Source: Dillenia suffruticosa
Taxonomy: Eukaryota; Streptophyta; Magnoliopsida; Dilleniales; Dilleniaceae
DNA length: 64,000 nucleotides
NCBI GenBank assembly: GCA_033439265.1
Contig: JAVTVX010000030.1
Span: forward strand, 5,845,774 to 5,909,773
Direction of reading: 5' to 3'
The stretch's first letter is position 1; every line of letters starts with the position of its first letter. This document shows positions 61,109 to 64,000 of this stretch, one piece after another. The notes beneath the pieces are model-generated. The model was not told the origin of the DNA, did no database searches, and saw nothing but the letters and a program-made list of their open reading frames with translations. A program made the position numbers and the translations under genes.

Positions 61109-63035
61109 ATCAAACATGAAGACCGTCGAACATAACGACGTTAAACACTTGCGCTTGTTGGGAGGCAACCCAAAATTTTTTTTTTTTTAGAGTTTGATTT
61201 AATTTTTAGTTATTTCATTTTTTTCAATTTTAAATGTTTTCTTAGTGTTATTTATCCGTTCTCGTAATTTTTTGCATGTGTTCAGCAATTTTCTCAGGCC
61301 AAGACACGAATAGAGTGACAGTTAGCTTTCGGACAGAAGCAGTCTTGGCATTAGGGCGTGATCACGCGGTTTCCACAACCCAATAAATTTTTTGGAAAAA
61401 TGTGCTAGTTGCGACTGCCCAAACTGAAGGACTCATAGAGGAGACCTCGCATTCTCCACAGTGCCCGCCATCACCTTAGAGGAGTACTCTCGTTTTTCTT
61501 CTTCCTTTTCATTGTCCTTTTTTCTTGCCTAACATCTTTCATTTTTTGAGATTAGTTTTCAATTGTGCTAACTGTGAATTTCTTTAGCATTGTGTCTCAA
61601 ATTCTCATCTTTTGCATACATTGAGGACAATGTAGTATTTAGGTGTGGGGGAGGATTTTCATGCCAATGTCATTTCTTATATTTTTCTTTGGAACTTCGT
61701 ACTCTCTGGATTTTGTCGGATAATGATTTTGAGTTAGTATATATTGTTGATTTGAGTTTGAAATGCATGAAAGAGACAAGTGTGATTAGTTATTTTTTGA
61801 TAAAATTGTTTTAAAGTGTCCCATTGATCTTGATGATTGAGTCATTTAAAAATGTGATAGATTTGATACAACATTGCACAATTTTTGTGAGAATTTGAGC
61901 CTTAAGAGCATGTCATCAAATTTGCTCTAATCTTTCTTCATGAGTGTGCATCAATCTTAGTGTGTTTATTCTAGAAATTGCTTTGCTATACTTTTTGAGA
62001 CCACATCAATGAGTTCATACATTAATATGATGGAGGCATTTAGGTTTACCCATTTTAGCTCTCGAAAACAAATCTTCCTGTGCATAATTTTTCTCTTAGT
62101 GAAACCCTTTGAGCTTATATCCCTTTTCTTTGTTTTAACCTCATTAATTAACACATAGCCTTCTTTTTACGTTTCACCTTTTATTTGGTCCTTATATTAA
62201 AGAAGCATGGGATTTGAGCATATATTTAGTGGTTATTTGCAAAGGGAATGAGATACTTCTATTGTGAGATTTATTTTCGGGAAGTTGATTATATACTTGG
62301 GGTGGATTGCATATGCGCGACATTTTTCATTGATCCTCATTTAGTTTCCTTATTCATAAAAAAAAAAAGGAAAAAAAGAGAAGGAAAAGAAAAAGAAAAA
62401 GAAGAAATTCCCAAAAGTTGAAATTGAGGAATTTGAAGAGAAAATGTGAAAAGTTTGATTGAGAGATGATAATGATCTTGATTGGAGTATCTTTCTTTTG
62501 GCTTGATTGTATTTCATGATATGGGATATTGGAGATATGTTCTTGACATGTTTCTTTGATATATTATTACACCATACATTTATCCTTTTACCCTACCTTT
62601 ACCCAAGCCACGTTATAACCCTTATAAAGACCCCCAGATTTTTGTTTTGAATTCATATAAGTGGTGGTGGAGATTTGATAAATAAGCAAGTTTATGGTAA
62701 TAACATACTTTGATTTGATTTGAGAGTTATTGATAAATTCCTTTAAACACTTTGTGTGTATAGAGTGAAATCTTTGTGAGGGTATTGAATCTTGATATAT
62801 TGAAGTTTGATGAGATTATCGAGTTTGATGGGATGCTTATATTTTCTTTTAAAGTTTTAAAACTATGATCACTTGCTCTCTAAATTGTTATTTTTGCTTG
62901 AATTTTTCGATATGTGCTGTTTTGAAATTATTTGAAGATGAATTGAAGGAAGGGAAGGAGTGAAAAAGAAAATACTTGTGTGACATTAATCTAGTGAATG
63001 CTTGAGGACAAACATTGGTTTAGTGTGGGGGAATT
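61109..63035 (+). other. Athila 3' noncoding region with two polypurine-like motifs
   Basis: No env-like or other recognisable frame in 1.9 kb. The motif 'ttgaggacaa' plus 'ttaggtgtgggggagg' lies at 61621-61654. A close copy, 'ttgaggacaa' plus 'tttagtgtgggggaa', lies at 63002-63033 directly before the 3' LTR. The second is the polypurine tract. An A-rich stretch lies at about 62359-62405. Confidence 0.7.
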
Positions 63036-64000
63036 TGATAACATGCAATTTATTGAATTTATTATTGTTATTATGGTTTGAATTTGAATTGTTTAATACA
63101 CTAATGGTTGGTTTTATTGAATTTTATTTTTAGGAAATTGAAATTGAGGACTTGGAGTAAATTGGGCTTAACAAGACAATTTTGGAGCTAATTGGGAGTA
63201 AAGTTTATAATGGAAAGATTCCTAATTGATTTGAAAGATTAAAAGGAAGGAAAATGCTACTAAATCTCACATGTTACTAATTCTCTCAAAGAGGTTGGAA
63301 GCCACTTATATTCTCAAAGGAAACAAAAAAAAAAAGGAAATACCAATTTTACATTCCAAAGAGTCGGCTGCCATTTTGCAAAAATCAAGAAGTCACATAT
63401 TCTTCAACTAATAGGGCCGGCTGCCATTATTCCAAAAAAAAAAAGAAAACAAGAAAGTTGCATATTCTTCCAACACAGGAGGGGACATATTTATTCCACA
63501 AGAGGACGGCTGCTGCTCTACAAGGACTTCACGGTTGCACTTCCTTCTCCATTAGGTTTTTTATTTTTATTCTTCTTAGGAACATTAATTTTTTTCCTTG
63601 TATTGATACTTACCACCATGAGTGGCTAGATCTTTTATTCTGATTCAAGGGGAATTTTAATCGATTGTTCTTCATTGTGAGGTTGTGTATTTTATTTAAT
63701 TTCTTGCATTTTTAATTCAAGTATTTGTCAATTTTTGGTTTATTTTTATGAAGGATTGGTATTGGTTAATCTGATAATTTAATTCAATATCAATTTTTCT
63801 ACTGTATCTAGGATTTCAGTGATCCGTAATTGTCATGAATGAATGGTACGAATAGCAAATAGGTTATTTATGTTTATGGGCTGTCGCCGATATTCAAGTT
63901 AACCTAAGGAATCGATAAAACAAAATCGAATAATTGTACGGCTATTCTGGTTATTTGTATTTTGGCTTAACTGTTTTCACAGAACTTAATGCTGTCATTA
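63036..64000 (+). repeat. Athila 3' LTR, cut by the window end
   Basis: 965 bp colinear with the 5' LTR from its first base. If it has the same length, about 445 bp lie beyond the window. Confidence 0.9.

Larger units (their letters stand above)
54289..64000 (+). mobile_element. Athila-lineage Ty3/gypsy retrotransposon, cut by the window end
   Basis: The parts in order are 5' LTR, tRNA-Asp-type primer site, gag, protease, reverse transcriptase, RNase H, integrase, a 1.9-kb noncoding 3' region, polypurine tract and 3' LTR. Protein sequence, primer site and the long LTR place it in Athila. No env-like frame is seen in the 3' region. The LTRs differ at about 30 of some 960 shared positions by hand count (about 97 percent identity), which points to an insertion a few million years old, depending on the rate used. 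It looks nearly whole in structure but has several breaks in coding. It inserted into the ureF exon. Confidence 0.9.

Noticed and set aside
1-64000. tRNA, rRNA, CRISPR arrays or bacterial-type operons
   Set aside because: I saw no cloverleaf-like gene with A and B boxes, no rRNA sequence and no regularly spaced identical repeats with unique spacers. The gene structure is eukaryotic.

Overview
The window is plant nuclear DNA, AT-rich and full of nested transposable elements. The one complete host gene is a 15-exon dynamin-related GTPase of the plant-only DRP1 class. Its N-terminus and overall sequence are closest to what I know of DRP1E. The second host gene is a broken copy of the urease accessory gene ureF. 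The repeat content (Caulimoviridae fossil, Athila and Tat Ty3/gypsy elements, plant L1 and RTE LINEs) fits a flowering plant, most likely a eudicot or another broad-leaved angiosperm. I cannot name the species.

Layout, left to right. 1-6.2 kb is AT-rich intergenic DNA with one solo LTR (2603-3426). 6.2-12.0 kb is a decayed plant L1 LINE on the minus strand. 13.0-22.24 kb is an endogenous pararetrovirus (Caulimoviridae, Florendovirus-like) on the minus strand. It amounts to about one genome unit, from tRNA-Met primer-binding site to primer-binding site. A 782-bp solo LTR sits inside its polymerase, and an inverted second copy of its leader abuts its upstream end (22.25-22.80 kb). 22.8-26.8 kb is intergenic, with a recent 143-bp tandem duplication and a LINE RNase H remnant. 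26.84-37.53 kb is an old Tat-lineage Ty3/gypsy element. It carries a 3.1-kb solo LTR with a GC-rich minisatellite and a tandem-repeat block in its 3' noncoding region.

38.76-51.15 kb is the DRP1E-like gene on the plus strand. All 15 exons join in frame with GT-AG introns to give 616 residues. Its introns hold an RTE LINE (intron 8), a MITE-like segment (intron 2) and several microsatellites. 51.15-53.68 kb is the convergent intergenic region. 53.68-54.29 kb is the 3' part of ureF on the minus strand, cut in the Gly-Gly-Phe-Ala-His-Ser region by an Athila element whose 5' LTR starts at 54289. Athila fills the rest of the window and its 3' LTR runs off the end.

The host genes are not an operon or pathway: DRP1 acts in membrane fission and ureF in urease nickel-site assembly. 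The main story is the layered insertion history. The most unusual structure is the pararetrovirus, whose genome unit ends at its primer-binding sites and whose inverted leader copy begins at the predicted start of the viral RNA. Coordinates of splice sites, target-site duplications and LTR ends were read by eye. Identities and ages are hand estimates.
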